Assembly (NCBI GenBank): GCA_030827315.1
Contig: JAURER010000008.1
Location: 33,465 to 97,464 of the forward strand
DNA from: Gemmatimonadota bacterium
GTDB lineage: Bacteria; Gemmatimonadota; Gemmatimonadetes; Longimicrobiales; Gaopeijiaceae
Length of the DNA: 64,000 nt
Direction of reading: 5' to 3'
The notes beneath the pieces were generated by a model that was not told where the DNA came from, did not search any database, and saw only the letters and a list, made by a program, of their open reading frames with translations. This document shows, piece by piece, positions 26,081 to 34,721 of the stretch; the stretch's first letter is position 1, and each line of letters opens with the position of its first letter. The position numbers and the translations under genes were made by a program.

Positions 26081-28318
26081 GTGGCTGAGACGGCGAGAGT
26101 GGCGCACGACGAGGAGATCACCGGGCACGGTTTCGGCACCGCCCCGGTCTTCCTGGCCAGCATCAGCACGATCCTTGGCGCCGTCATGTTCCTGCGTTTC
26201 GGCTATGCGGTCGGGCACACGGGCCTGCTCGGGGCGCTGATCATCATTCTGCTCGGGCACGCGGTGACGGTCCCGACTGCGCTGGCCATCGCCGAGATCG
26301 CGACGAACCGGCGCGTGGAAGGCGGGGGCGAGTACTTCATCATCTCCCGATCCTTCGGAACGACGATCGGCGGTGCCATCGGCATCAGCCTCTATCTCTC
26401 GCAGGCCATCTCCGTGGCGTTCTACATGATCGCGTTTGCGGAGGCGTTTCAGCCGCTGGCGGGATGGTTCGAGACGACCGCCGGCTTCGCGTTCGACCCA
26501 CGGATCGTGTCGCTGCCCGCGACGCTACTGCTGTTGGGCGTCGTACTCCACAAGGGCGCCGACCTCGGCGTGAAGGCGCTCTGGGTGGTGGCGAGCATCC
26601 TGGCCGTTTCGCTGGCCTTCTTCTTCCTGGGCACGGGGCCCGCGGAGATCCGGCCCGAATCGGTCGGCATCTTCTCTGACCTTCCGAACCGCGACCCGTT
26701 CATGCTGGTCTTCGCGATCGTCTTCCCGGCCTTCACCGGGATGACGGCCGGCGTGGGTCTATCCGGAGACCTGGCCCAGCCACGCAAGTCGATCCCGCTC
26801 GGGATCATGACGGCCACCTTCGCCGGCATGATCATCTACGTACTCGTGGTCTGGAAGCTGGCGGTTTCGGCGAACGCGCAGGAACTCGCGGGTGACTACC
26901 TCATCATGGGGCGGATCTCCCTGTGGGCGCCGATCATCCCCATCGGACTCGCGTGTGCGACCATCTCTTCGGCGATCGGGTCCATTCTGGTCGCTCCGAG
27001 GACGCTCCAGGCCCTCGGGGCCGATTCCGTGGTTCCACGCCCCCGGCTCAACGAGTTCGTCGCCGCCGGCGTGGGGGAGGCCAACGAGCCCCGCAACGCG
27101 ACGCTCGTCACGTCGGCGATCGCCCTCGTGTTCGTCCTGCTGGGCAACGTGGACATGGTGGCGCGGATCGTCTCGATGTTCTTCATGGTCACCTACGGGG
27201 CGCTCTGCGCGATCTCGTTCCTGGAGCACTTCGCGGCCCGCCCGTCGTACCGTCCGAGCTTTCGGTCCAAGTGGTACCTGAGCCTGATCGGCGCGATCAT
27301 GTGCCTCGTGCTCATGCTCCAGATGGACCTCCTCTTCGCGGTGGCCTCCATCGGGGTGATGGCCGGGCTGTACTCCGTCATCCGGCGCAGCCGGAAGGGC
27401 ACGGACGACCTCGCGCAGATTTTCCAGGGTGTCATGACCCAGGCGACGCGGCACCTTCAGGTGCGGCTCCAGAAGATGCCACCCAACGACTGGCGGCCCA
27501 GCGTCATCATGATCTCGTCGCGGACCTTCGATCGCTCGGCACCCCTCCAGCTGCTCGAGTGGCTCTGCCACAGGTATGGCTTTGGAACCTACTTCCACTA
27601 CATCTCCGGTCGTCTGAGCGAGCAGAACTTCGCTGCGAGCGAAGAAGTCCGTGGTCGGCTCATTCAGGCGATGCGGGAGCGCAAGGGCGCGATCTACATG
27701 GATGCGGTCATCAGCCCGTCTATGACCTCGGCGCTCGGTCAGGGTCTCCAGATGCCCGGCATCTCGGGAATGGAGAACAATGCGCTCCTGATGGAGTTCG
27801 GTCGCCACGATCCCCCGAAGGTGCTCGACGAGGTGGTCGACGGGATGATTCTGGCGGGGGTGCCGCGGATGGACCGGCTGGTGCTGCGACACGGCGACAA
27901 CTTCTTCGGCACGAGGAAGAACATCCACGTCTGGCTCACCTGGCACGACGCGCGCAACGCCAACCTGATGATTCTCCTGTCGTACATCCTGCTTGGCCAC
28001 AGGGACTGGAAGGGCGCCGAAGTCAGCCTTTTCGCGGCGTACCCACGCAAGGACGTGCGAGAGCGGGCCGCCGACATCCACGAAATGATCGCCGAGGGCC
28101 GTCTGCTCATCAGCGAAAAGAACGTGATGGTGATCCCGACGGACGACTCGATCGACTTCGAACGGCTCGTCGAGGCACGCTCGTCGATGGCGGACCTGGT
28201 GCTCATCGGCTTCACGGACGCCAAGCTCAAGCACCGCAGAGGCGAGGTGTTCCAGCGGTTCCCCGAGCTGAGGGACGTACTCTTCGTCTCGGCCGAGGAC
28301 ACGATCTTCATCGACTGA
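26081..28318 (+). CDS. Cation-chloride cotransporter-like permease (SLC12/APC)
   Basis: A 745-residue membrane protein. Residues of about 18-430 hold twelve spans of the APC fold: GTAPVFLASISTILGAVMFLRFGYAVG in TM1, VEGGGEYFIISRSFG after TM2, IVFPAFTGMTAGVGLSGDLA near TM6, and a Pro/Arg-rich loop before TM8. This order and the C-terminal domain of about 300 residues resemble bacterial cation-chloride cotransporters more than amino-acid permeases. The C-terminal part has WRPSVIMISSRTFDRSAPL and a final LVLIGFTD stretch, as in the cytosolic domain of NKCC/KCC relatives. A role in ion balance is inferred. It starts at a GTG with GGAAG upstream; the ChaN-like gene follows after 19 bases. Confidence 0.82.
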   Translation: MAETARVAHDEEITGHGFGTAPVFLASISTILGAVMFLRFGYAVGHTGLLGALIIILLGHAVTVPTALAIAEIATNRRVEGGGEYFIISRSFGTTIGGAIGISLYLSQAISVAFYMIAFAEAFQPLAGWFETTAGFAFDPRIVSLPATLLLLGVVLHKGADLGVKALWVVASILAVSLAFFFLGTGPAEIRPESVGIFSDLPNRDPFMLVFAIVFPAFTGMTAGVGLSGDLAQPRKSIPLGIMTATFAGMIIYVLVVWKLAVSANAQELAGDYLIMGRISLWAPIIPIGLACATISSAIGSILVAPRTLQALGADSVVPRPRLNEFVAAGVGEANEPRNATLVTSAIALVFVLLGNVDMVARIVSMFFMVTYGALCAISFLEHFAARPSYRPSFRSKWYLSLIGAIMCLVLMLQMDLLFAVASIGVMAGLYSVIRRSRKGTDDLAQIFQGVMTQATRHLQVRLQKMPPNDWRPSVIMISSRTFDRSAPLQLLEWLCHRYGFGTYFHYISGRLSEQNFAASEEVRGRLIQAMRERKGAIYMDAVISPSMTSALGQGLQMPGISGMENNALLMEFGRHDPPKVLDEVVDGMILAGVPRMDRLVLRHGDNFFGTRKNIHVWLTWHDARNANLMILLSYILLGHRDWKGAEVSLFAAYPRKDVRERAADIHEMIAEGRLLISEKNVMVIPTDDSIDFERLVEARSSMADLVLIGFTDAKLKHRRGEVFQRFPELRDVLFVSAEDTIFID

Positions 28319-28337
28319 CCCGTCCGCCGAGGCTCCC

Positions 28338-29432
28338 ATGCGCTCGTTCTTCCGCACGCTCCTGCACGCCATCGCGTTCACACCGTTCGCGACCGGGGTC
28401 GCGACGTCTGGCGTTCTCTTCGCGCAGGAGGAAGGGCACGGGTCACGGACTCCACTGCTCCCGGACGTCACACAGGACGTCGACTACCGCATCTACGACC
28501 GTCAGGGACGGCTCACGTCGCTCGGCGCCATCGTCGAGGCGGCGCGCAGTGCCGACGCGGTGCTCGTCGGCGAGGAGCATGACGACATGGTGGGGCACGC
28601 CTTCCAGGGCCAGCTTCTCCTGTCGCTGATTCACGAGATCGGTGGCCCGTCGGGCGGCCTTCGGCAGGTCGTCTTCTCGATGGAGATGTTCGAGCGTGAC
28701 GTGCAGTACGTGCTCGACGAATATCTGGCCGGACTCATCTCGGAAGAGCACTTCCTGAACAGTGCGCGCCCGTGGCCCGAGTACGAGGCCCGGTACCGTC
28801 CACTCGTCGAAATCGCGCGCGCTGCGGGCGTGCCCATCGTGGCGGCCAACGCGCCCCGCCGGTACGTGAGCCGCGTGACCGCCAGCGGGCCCCAGGCCCT
28901 CGAAGACCTCTCCGAACTCGCTCGTTCCTACCTGCCGCCGCTACCGTACCCCGGGCCTTCGCGCATCTACCGTGAGCAGTGGGACGCGCTCATGACTCAG
29001 GCGATGCAGGCCGCGGGCGACGAAGACGCGTTGGTGGCGGGCGAAGAGTCCAGCGGCGGGGACTCTCCCATGGCTGGCGGAGAGGATGGGGACGAGTTGG
29101 CGGCCGGCCCGGATCACGGGTCCTATGCCATGAGTCCCAACGTCATCCAGTCTCAGGCGCTGTGGGATGCGGCGATGGGACACGCCGTCGCCGAGGCCCT
29201 GGTCCGAAACATGGGCGCGCTGGTGCTGCACATCGCGGGGTCGTTCCACATCGAGAAGGGGACCGGGGTCCCCGAACGGATCGCCGACTACCGTCCCGGA
29301 ACGCGCGTCGTCTCGGTGGTGATGACCGGCGTGGAGGACATCGGCGCGTGGTCGGAGGAGGAGCACGCCGACCTCGGGGACTTCGTCGTGCTCACCCGAT
29401 CGGCGAACGGAGAGGGGGCCGACCCTCGCTGA
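28338..29432 (+). CDS. ChaN-like exported heme-binding domain protein
   Basis: A 364-residue protein with a signal peptide ending at LFAQE and a ChaN (haem_bd_Uptake, DUF399) domain. Landmarks are ADAVLVGEEHDD near residue 80, QVVFSMEMFERDVQ, VPIVAANAPRRYVSRV, and ALVLHIAGSFHIEKGTGVPERI. ChaN proteins bind heme in the outer membrane or periplasm and are tied to iron or host-signal handling. A 40-residue acidic, low-complexity insert (about 230-272) interrupts the domain and is probably a loop. It follows the permease by 19 bases and its end overlaps the converging outer-membrane-like gene by 41 bases. Confidence 0.82.
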   Translation: MRSFFRTLLHAIAFTPFATGVATSGVLFAQEEGHGSRTPLLPDVTQDVDYRIYDRQGRLTSLGAIVEAARSADAVLVGEEHDDMVGHAFQGQLLLSLIHEIGGPSGGLRQVVFSMEMFERDVQYVLDEYLAGLISEEHFLNSARPWPEYEARYRPLVEIARAAGVPIVAANAPRRYVSRVTASGPQALEDLSELARSYLPPLPYPGPSRIYREQWDALMTQAMQAAGDEDALVAGEESSGGDSPMAGGEDGDELAAGPDHGSYAMSPNVIQSQALWDAAMGHAVAEALVRNMGALVLHIAGSFHIEKGTGVPERIADYRPGTRVVSVVMTGVEDIGAWSEEEHADLGDFVVLTRSANGEGADPR

Positions 29433-30012
29433 AGCCCCGTGCGCTCGGCCGGATCGCCCGCCATAGCGGGTAGCTCAGACCGAGCGTGAGCGTATTCGGC
29501 GAGTATTCCGAGCCACGAAGGAACGTCCAGCGGAGTGCCGCGGCCAGTTGCAGGGGCCCGATCGTGGTCCGTCCACCGACGAGGAGATTGTAACCGAAGT
29601 ACGTCTCCCTGAGATCGCGCGCGTTCGGGGCTCCGCCGTAGGGAGAGTTGCGCCATCCCACGCCTGCGCCGAGAAACACGCCGCCCCTTGGACCCTGCGG
29701 GACGAAGAGGACGTCGGCGTTGTACTGCCAGTCCTTCGTGTTGGGAAGCCAGACGACGTCCGCACTCGGCACCACTTCGACCATCCCGCTGCGCAGCACC
29801 GGAATCCGCAGCTCGCCACCGAGCACGCTTCCGTTGCCGATGAGGTCCTGCTGCCATCCGGCCCGGATACCCACGGCAACGGGGGCCCAGCGCGGGGTCA
29901 CCGGCTGCGCCCGGCCACGGCGGACCTGAGCCTCGGCGGACGAGGAGAACAGGGCAAGCGCCGCGATCAGTGCGACGACGAGACGGACGGTCGGCATGAA
30001 GGGTCGGATCAT
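29392..30012 (-). CDS. Outer-membrane beta-barrel-like protein
   Basis: A 206-residue protein with a signal peptide (cleavage after SSAEA) and repeated amphipathic strands rich in Gly and aromatics: VAVGIRAGWQQDLIG, VEVVPSADVVWLP, GGVFLGAGVGWRNSPYG, YFGYNLLVGGRTTIGPLQLAAALRWTFL. That is the pattern of a small outer-membrane barrel (OmpA- or OmpW-sized), though the last strand does not end in Phe or Trp. A second ATG at 29997 is a good alternative start. The 3' end overlaps the ChaN-like gene in antisense by 41 bases, so the two messengers could pair. Confidence 0.65.
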   Translation of the reverse strand: MIRPFMPTVRLVVALIAALALFSSSAEAQVRRGRAQPVTPRWAPVAVGIRAGWQQDLIGNGSVLGGELRIPVLRSGMVEVVPSADVVWLPNTKDWQYNADVLFVPQGPRGGVFLGAGVGWRNSPYGGAPNARDLRETYFGYNLLVGGRTTIGPLQLAAALRWTFLRGSEYSPNTLTLGLSYPLWRAIRPSARGFSEGRPPLRSPIG

Positions 30013-30244
30013 GCCCCTACCATACGTCGACGGCGGCCCGGGTTAAAGTCTCCTGGGGCGTAACCCGTCCGTGATGGGGCTCCACGAACTGCTCATGCCC
30101 GACGTACGTGTCGGAATCCTCGACACTGGGCACCAGACCGCTGAGCGCGTCGGACCCGTCGCTGTAATCTGCCTCGCACATGACGCCCGCCGAGGCCGGC
30201 ATCAGCGACTCGCCGACGTGCGGCCGTACGGGTGCACAGGCAGG

Positions 30245-30799
30245 TCACTGGATGCGGATACGGTCCTCGGCCACGGCCTTCAGGATGTCCTGAGAGGTGA
30301 CGATCCCGAGCAGCTCTTCGCTCTCCACGACGAGGGCGCGATGGATGCGTCCCCGCACGAGGAACTCGCAGAGATCGGGCACCGGCATGTCCGGCCCCAC
30401 CGAGAAGGTGACCGGCGTCATGACGTCGCCGACCGAGACCGCGTCGAAGGACGTCTCGGGAAGCTGATCGAGAAGCTCGGTTGCCTGGAACGGGGAGTCT
30501 TCCGGTAGGAAGAAGCCGAGGGCGTCCGGCTCCAGCTCGTCGTCCGGATCCTGGTCGGGGTCCGGCGTCCGGTCGATGTCAGGCCGCATCGCGACGGCCG
30601 AGAGCGTGACGTCGGTTTCGTCCGCCGCCAGGCGAACAAGATCCGTCGCCGAAGCCACCCCGACGACCCGGCCCTGCCCGTCCAGGACCGGCACGCCGCT
30701 GATTTCGGAGTCCACCAGGACGCGCGCGAGCGTGCGGGCGGAATCCTCGATGCGGACGGTGACTACGTCCGCCCTCATGAGGTCACGAACCTTCAGCAT
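30245..30799 (-). CDS. CBS-domain pair protein
   Basis: A 184-residue cytosolic protein with two CBS motifs. The first (about 1-60) has DLMRADVVTVRIEDSARTLA and GVPVLDGQGRVVGVAS; the second (about 123-180) has VGDVMTPVTFSVGPDMPV and RALVVESEELLGIVTSQDIL. An acidic linker of about 50 residues separates them. CBS pairs bind adenine nucleotides and report energy state. It follows the universal stress protein gene by 25 bases in the same direction and is probably co-transcribed, fitting a stress module with the divergent two-component genes. Confidence 0.88.
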   Translation of the reverse strand: MLKVRDLMRADVVTVRIEDSARTLARVLVDSEISGVPVLDGQGRVVGVASATDLVRLAADETDVTLSAVAMRPDIDRTPDPDQDPDDELEPDALGFFLPEDSPFQATELLDQLPETSFDAVSVGDVMTPVTFSVGPDMPVPDLCEFLVRGRIHRALVVESEELLGIVTSQDILKAVAEDRIRIQ

Positions 30800-30824
30800 G
30801 TTGTCCTCGCTTTGACGCCTGCGC

Positions 30825-31733
30825 TCAATCCTCGAGCGCGTTCGACGGACGGTAGAGGAGGAGTGGGAGATGCAGGCCGCGAAGGACCTTGTCCGCGGCG
30901 CTGCCGAGGATCGCGCGGCTCAGTCCCTTCCGGCCGTGTGTCGCCATGGCGACCATGTCCGCGCCCACGGCCTCGGACTCCGAAAGGATCCCGTGACCCG
31001 CCTGTGCGTCGACCGCGACCGATGTGGTCACTCTCAGGCCGCGTCGTCGCATGTTTTCGGCGTGTGCTTCGAGGTAGTCGGCCGCGCCCTTCTTGGCGTC
31101 GTCGAGGATCTGCTGGTTGAGTTGCGCGGTGTGGGGCAGGTACGGCGACGCGATGTCGACCGGATACGAGACGATACGCGTGAGATGGTACGCGGAATCG
31201 AAGAGTTCGCCGAACTCGGTCGCGTGGCCCAGGGCCTGTTCGGAGAGTTCGGAGCCGTCGAGCGGAATGAACAGGGTCTCGAAGGTGTGTTCGAAGGTGC
31301 TCATGGCTTCCGCGCTCTCTTCCGGGCGTACCACCACGACGGGCACGCCTGCCTGGCGCACGAAGCCGTCGGCCACGGAGCCGAGCCACAGACGGGACAT
31401 CGTGCCTCGTCCGTGCGAAGCCATCACGACCACGTCGACGCCGTGTGCCTCACATTCTCCCTGCAGCATGTCGATCGTATGCCCGCTCAGCACCGCGTGC
31501 GTGACCTTCCCTCCCGCCTGTCCCTTGATGCGCTCGAGCACGTCCTCGAGATACTGGTTGCTCCACTCCACGGCCGCGCCTTCCCATCCCTCGTAAGCGA
31601 AGGAGGTGACCGGCTCGAGGACGGTCGCGACATGCACCTTTGCGCCGGTTCTGCGGGAGATCTCGAGGGCCAGGGGCAGCGCAGTCTCTGCGAAGGCCGA
31701 TCCGTCCAGTGGGATCAGGATCTGTCTGTACAT
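30825..31733 (-). CDS. Tandem universal stress protein (UspA family)
   Basis: A 302-residue protein made of two Usp domains (about 1-147 and 155-296). Each opens with a beta strand and Asp (ILIPLDGS; LFIPLDGSELSEQALG) and ends with an ATP-loop series: MASHGRGTMSRLWLGSVAD and MATHGRKGLSRAILGSAADK. Both look able to bind ATP. I chose ATG 31733, which has GGAGGGAAG upstream; longer in-frame starts reach into the divergent promoter region. Tandem Usp proteins with a CBS partner are common under oxygen- and energy-stress regulators, and here the regulator pair lies divergently. Confidence 0.92.
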   Translation of the reverse strand: MYRQILIPLDGSAFAETALPLALEISRRTGAKVHVATVLEPVTSFAYEGWEGAAVEWSNQYLEDVLERIKGQAGGKVTHAVLSGHTIDMLQGECEAHGVDVVVMASHGRGTMSRLWLGSVADGFVRQAGVPVVVVRPEESAEAMSTFEHTFETLFIPLDGSELSEQALGHATEFGELFDSAYHLTRIVSYPVDIASPYLPHTAQLNQQILDDAKKGAADYLEAHAENMRRRGLRVTTSVAVDAQAGHGILSESEAVGADMVAMATHGRKGLSRAILGSAADKVLRGLHLPLLLYRPSNALED

Positions 31734-31762
31734 CGTCTTCCCTCCTCGCGGTGCGAGAATGG

Positions 31763-31781
31763 GGACGGCGCTGCGCCGTCC
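31763..31781. repeat. Inverted repeat in the divergent stress-gene control region
   Basis: GGACGGCG and CGCCGTCC are separated by CTG, forming a symmetrical 19-base element 30 bases behind the stress protein start, in the leader or promoter of that gene. It lies in the gap shared with the histidine kinase, so it is a candidate operator for the NarL-type regulator encoded next door. A second copy was not seen by eye. Confidence 0.35.
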
Positions 31782-31947
31782 GTGACCTCGGGGAGCTCCG
31801 CCCTCGCGGGGGACGGCCCGACGTCTACATTCTGTGCATTCGGCGGGGCGGGGGATGTCGGGCGCCAGGGGGCGCTCACGGTGGGAGATGCGCCGAGACA
31901 CGTGTGGGAGTTTTCCTCTCAGGAGCCGGCCGGCCGGGAGCGATGCC

Positions 31948-32976
31948 GTGTTGTCGATCGATGAATTTCAGGCGGTGTTCGCATCGGCGCCCGACGGGTT
32001 CCTGATCGTCCGGGCCGACGGCACGATCCGGGCGGCGAACGACAAGATCGAACAGCTCTTCGGGTGGTCTTCCGAGGAGCTCGAGGGCGAGCCGATCGAG
32101 CTTCTCGTTCCTGCGAGGAGGCACGATCGTCACCGGGAGCAGCGCGATGCGTTCCTGCAGAATCCTCACGACCGGCCCATGGGTGCGGGGCTGGATCTGA
32201 CGGGAGCGCGTCGGGACGGGACCGAGTTTCCCGTCGAGGTGAGTCTGAGCCCCTGGTATACGCCTACGAACGAGCGACAGATCATCTGCTCGGTTCGGGA
32301 CGTGGGGGAGTACCGCAGGCTACAGAACTTTTCGGAGGGCGCTCTGCGTGCTTCGGAGGAGGAGCGGAAGCGGATCGCCCGCGAACTGCACGACGACACC
32401 GCGCAACGGCTGGCGACGCTCATCCTTCGCGTGCGACAACTGGCGGGCGAGTCCGACGGCGCGGCTCGAGCCGCCCTCTTCGAGGAGGTCCGCTCCGAGA
32501 TCGTCGAGGCCGCGGACGCCGTGAAACGCATGGCGCGGGGACTGCGCCCCCCCGAGATCGAGGAACTGGGGCTGGCTCTGGCACTCCAGGCTCATATCAG
32601 GAATCTTCGGGAATCCGGTATCTTCGAGGTGCGCGCGGAGCTGGGGTACGTGGATCCGTTCCTGGCCGCGACGGCCAAGCTTGCCCTGTACCGGATCATC
32701 CAGGAGGCGATCTCGAACGCGCGCAGGCATTCGGGGGCCGACTCCGCCGTCGTGCGCCTGTCGCATCAGGACGGTTTGGTGATCGCGGAGATCACGGACC
32801 GCGGGAAGGGCTTCCCTCTTGCCACGGCGATGGACGGGCAGCGAGGGTTGGGTCTGACGGGAATGAAGGAGCGGGCGACGATGATCGGAGGTCGGATCAC
32901 CGTCGACTCGGTCCCTGGGGAAGGGACTCGCGTGCGCGTGATGGTGCCTGTAAAGGCGGAGACGAACGATGGCTGA
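31948..32976 (+). CDS. PAS-containing histidine kinase, NarL/DegS type
   Basis: A 342-residue sensor without membrane spans. A PAS domain covers about 4-125 (FASAPDGFLIVRADGTIRAAN to a DVGEYRRLQNF end). HisKA_3 dimerisation follows, with the phospho-acceptor His148 in ERKRIARELHDDTAQRL, then a HATPase_c domain with an N box in ISNARRHSG and GLGLTGMKERA. I chose GTG 31948, preceded by GGGAG; frames starting up to 38 residues earlier lack family sequence. The soluble PAS suggests sensing inside the cell (redox, oxygen or ligand). It overlaps the response regulator gene by eight bases, so they form one pair. Confidence 0.9.
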   Translation: MLSIDEFQAVFASAPDGFLIVRADGTIRAANDKIEQLFGWSSEELEGEPIELLVPARRHDRHREQRDAFLQNPHDRPMGAGLDLTGARRDGTEFPVEVSLSPWYTPTNERQIICSVRDVGEYRRLQNFSEGALRASEEERKRIARELHDDTAQRLATLILRVRQLAGESDGAARAALFEEVRSEIVEAADAVKRMARGLRPPEIEELGLALALQAHIRNLRESGIFEVRAELGYVDPFLAATAKLALYRIIQEAISNARRHSGADSAVVRLSHQDGLVIAEITDRGKGFPLATAMDGQRGLGLTGMKERATMIGGRITVDSVPGEGTRVRVMVPVKAETNDG

Positions 32977-33622
32977 CACGATCAAGATCCTGCTGGTCGA
33001 TGACCACGCGATGTTCCGCGCGGGTATCCGTGCGCTCATCGAGGCGGAGGATCGGCTGGAGGTCGTGGGCGAAGCGTCGTCGGGAGACGAAGCCGTCGAC
33101 CGCGTCCGCGAACTCAAGCCCGACATCGTGGTCATGGATCTCGCCATGCCCGGATCCAACGGACTGGAGGCGACGAGGCGGATCTCCGCGCTGGAGCTGA
33201 ACACGAGCGTGCTGGTGCTGACGGTGCACGCCGAGGAGGAATACCTCGTTCCCGTGGTCGAGGCCGGAGCGAGCGGCTATCTGACGAAGACGAGCGCCGA
33301 CACCGACCTCCTCGAAGCCATCCGCGTCGTCGCTCGTGGCCAGGTCTTCCTGCCGCCCAAGGCGGCCACGCTCCTTCTCAAGCGTTACAAGGATGCCGAG
33401 GGAGAGGATTCCGCCGGCCTGAAAGACCTGAGCACGCGCGAGCAGGAGGTCCTGGCGCTCACGGCGGAGGGATTCAGTTCCCGCGAGATCGGTCTGAAGC
33501 TCTTCATCAGTCCCAAGACGGTCGACACCTATCGATCGCGCATCATGGACAAGCTCGGTCTGACCCACCGGAGTGAGCTGGTGCGGTTCGCCCTGCGTGT
33601 CGGGCTGCTCAAGGAAATCTGA
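32969..33622 (+). CDS. NarL/FixJ-type response regulator
   Basis: A 217-residue transcription factor. The receiver domain (4-120) keeps all key residues: Asp11 and Asp12, phospho-acceptor Asp57 in IVVMDLAMPG, Thr85 in LVLTVHAEE and Lys107 in GYLTKTSA. A LuxR-type helix-turn-helix covers about 150-210 (LSTREQEVLALTAEGFSSRE, then SPKTVDTYRSRIMDKL). It is the cognate partner of the kinase whose gene it overlaps. Likely targets include the divergent usp-CBS unit. Confidence 0.95.
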   Translation: MADTIKILLVDDHAMFRAGIRALIEAEDRLEVVGEASSGDEAVDRVRELKPDIVVMDLAMPGSNGLEATRRISALELNTSVLVLTVHAEEEYLVPVVEAGASGYLTKTSADTDLLEAIRVVARGQVFLPPKAATLLLKRYKDAEGEDSAGLKDLSTREQEVLALTAEGFSSREIGLKLFISPKTVDTYRSRIMDKLGLTHRSELVRFALRVGLLKEI

Positions 33623-33671
33623 CGGGCGAGCGTCGACCGGTCGACCGTGGGCCGACTCCAGGCCCCGTGCG

Positions 33672-34046
33672 TCAGTCCGGGTGGATCTCCCGGACCGCCC
33701 GCAGAAGGTCGTCGAGCCGGAACGGGCGCCGGAGAATCAGCTTCGACCCGTCGGTGCGCCACGGTCCGAAGAAGGGCCCCGGCTCGTCGTTCGGGTCGCG
33801 CACGACCACGATGCCCAGATTCGGGAAGTCGCGCACGATGGAGCTCATCGGGTCGTCGTCCGGCGTCCCGCTCGACGGCAGGTCGGAAATGAGGACCGCG
33901 ACCTTCCTGTCATGCAGCGTCGCGTGGGCCTCGGCCACGCTGCGCGCGGCCACCACCTCGAAGCCCTCATCGCGCAGCACGGCCCTGAGCACGTCGCTCA
34001 GCTCGACCTGATCCTCGATCACGACGGCGACGGGTGGTCGTGGCAT
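33672..34046 (-). CDS. Degenerate single-domain response regulator receiver
   Basis: A 124-residue receiver domain without an output domain. The acidic pocket is present (Glu11, Asp12) and a phospho-acceptor Asp55 sits in VLISDLPSSG. However, the conserved Thr/Ser of strand 4 is replaced by Arg83 (VVVRDP), and the Lys before Pro of strand 5 is Arg107 (LILRRPF). Loss of both switch residues means normal phospho-switching is unlikely; it may work as a constitutive or ligand-independent partner. It converges with the NarL-type gene (gap 49 bases). Confidence 0.75.
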   Translation of the reverse strand: MPRPPVAVVIEDQVELSDVLRAVLRDEGFEVVAARSVAEAHATLHDRKVAVLISDLPSSGTPDDDPMSSIVRDFPNLGIVVVRDPNDEPGPFFGPWRTDGSKLILRRPFRLDDLLRAVREIHPD

Positions 34047-34069
34047 CGTGTCGGACTCTGGGCGGCCGT

Positions 34070-34603
34070 CTAGCGAGGGTCGACGTCGGCGAAGATCGCG
34101 GTCTGGCCGCCGTGGGTGAAGGACAGCACCTGGTACGGCTGCGCGTTAGGACCTTCCATGCCGGGTGACCCGACGGGCATGCCCGGCACGCCGATACCGG
34201 CAATCTCCGGCCGTTCCGCGAGGAGCTGTCGGATCTGGTCGGCCGGCACGTGTCCCTCGACCATGTAGCCGTCTACGATCGCGGAGTGGCACGAGCTCAT
34301 CGGACCGGGAATCCCCCCGTCCATCTTCACGCGCATCAGGTCCTGGGGAGACACGTCGCGCGCGTCTACCGCGAAGCCCTCCGCACGGAGGTGCTCCACC
34401 CATCCCTGGCAGCAGAGACACGTGGAGGTCTTGTAGACCAGGATGGTCGGGAGCTCCTGCGGGCTCGCGGCGCTGACGGGCGTGGCGGTCGCGACGACCA
34501 TCTGCGGCGCGGCGTCGGCTCGGCCGGCCTCGGGCGAGGCATCGGCGTTCGCGCAGGCGGAAAGGGTCAAGGTCGAGAGCACGAGGGCGAGCGGGCGGCG
34601 CAT
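34070..34603 (-). CDS. DUF411 lipoprotein, putative copper-binding
   Basis: A 177-residue lipoprotein (LSAC, Cys17) with a DUF411 domain. It has VYKTSTCLCCQGW (Cys62, Cys64, Cys65), a Cys105-His106 pair in PMSSCHSAI, the family helix EGHVPADQIRQLLAERP, and a Met-rich GMPVGSPGME loop. DUF411 proteins occur with copper resistance genes and are taken to bind copper in the periplasm. Here it is 25 kb from the cus genes. A -10-like TATGTT lies about 40 bases upstream on the minus strand. Confidence 0.85.
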   Translation of the reverse strand: MRRPLALVLSTLTLSACANADASPEAGRADAAPQMVVATATPVSAASPQELPTILVYKTSTCLCCQGWVEHLRAEGFAVDARDVSPQDLMRVKMDGGIPGPMSSCHSAIVDGYMVEGHVPADQIRQLLAERPEIAGIGVPGMPVGSPGMEGPNAQPYQVLSFTHGGQTAIFADVDPR

Positions 34604-34643
34604 GTCGATCGGTCCTGATGCGGTTGCGTCGTGGTTGCGTTGA

Positions 34644-34671
34644 AACATAGCCCGAAGTGGCGGCGGGTCAC
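34644..34671 (-). promoter_or_regulatory. Predicted promoter of the DUF411 gene
   Basis: On the minus strand GTGACC (34671-34666) and TATGTT (34649-34644) are 16 bases apart, matching the -35/-10 pattern at four of six positions in each box. Transcription would start near 34637, giving a leader of about 35 bases to ATG 34603. Confidence 0.4.
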
Positions 34672-34721
34672 CAGAAGAACCCGAGCATGGCGGGCGACCT
34701 CTCTCGACGAGTCCGCCGCCG

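Noticed and set aside
30017..30202. 61-codon minus-strand frame between the outer-membrane-like and CBS genes
   Set aside because: No ribosome binding site and no family resemblance; the gap is ordinary in size.
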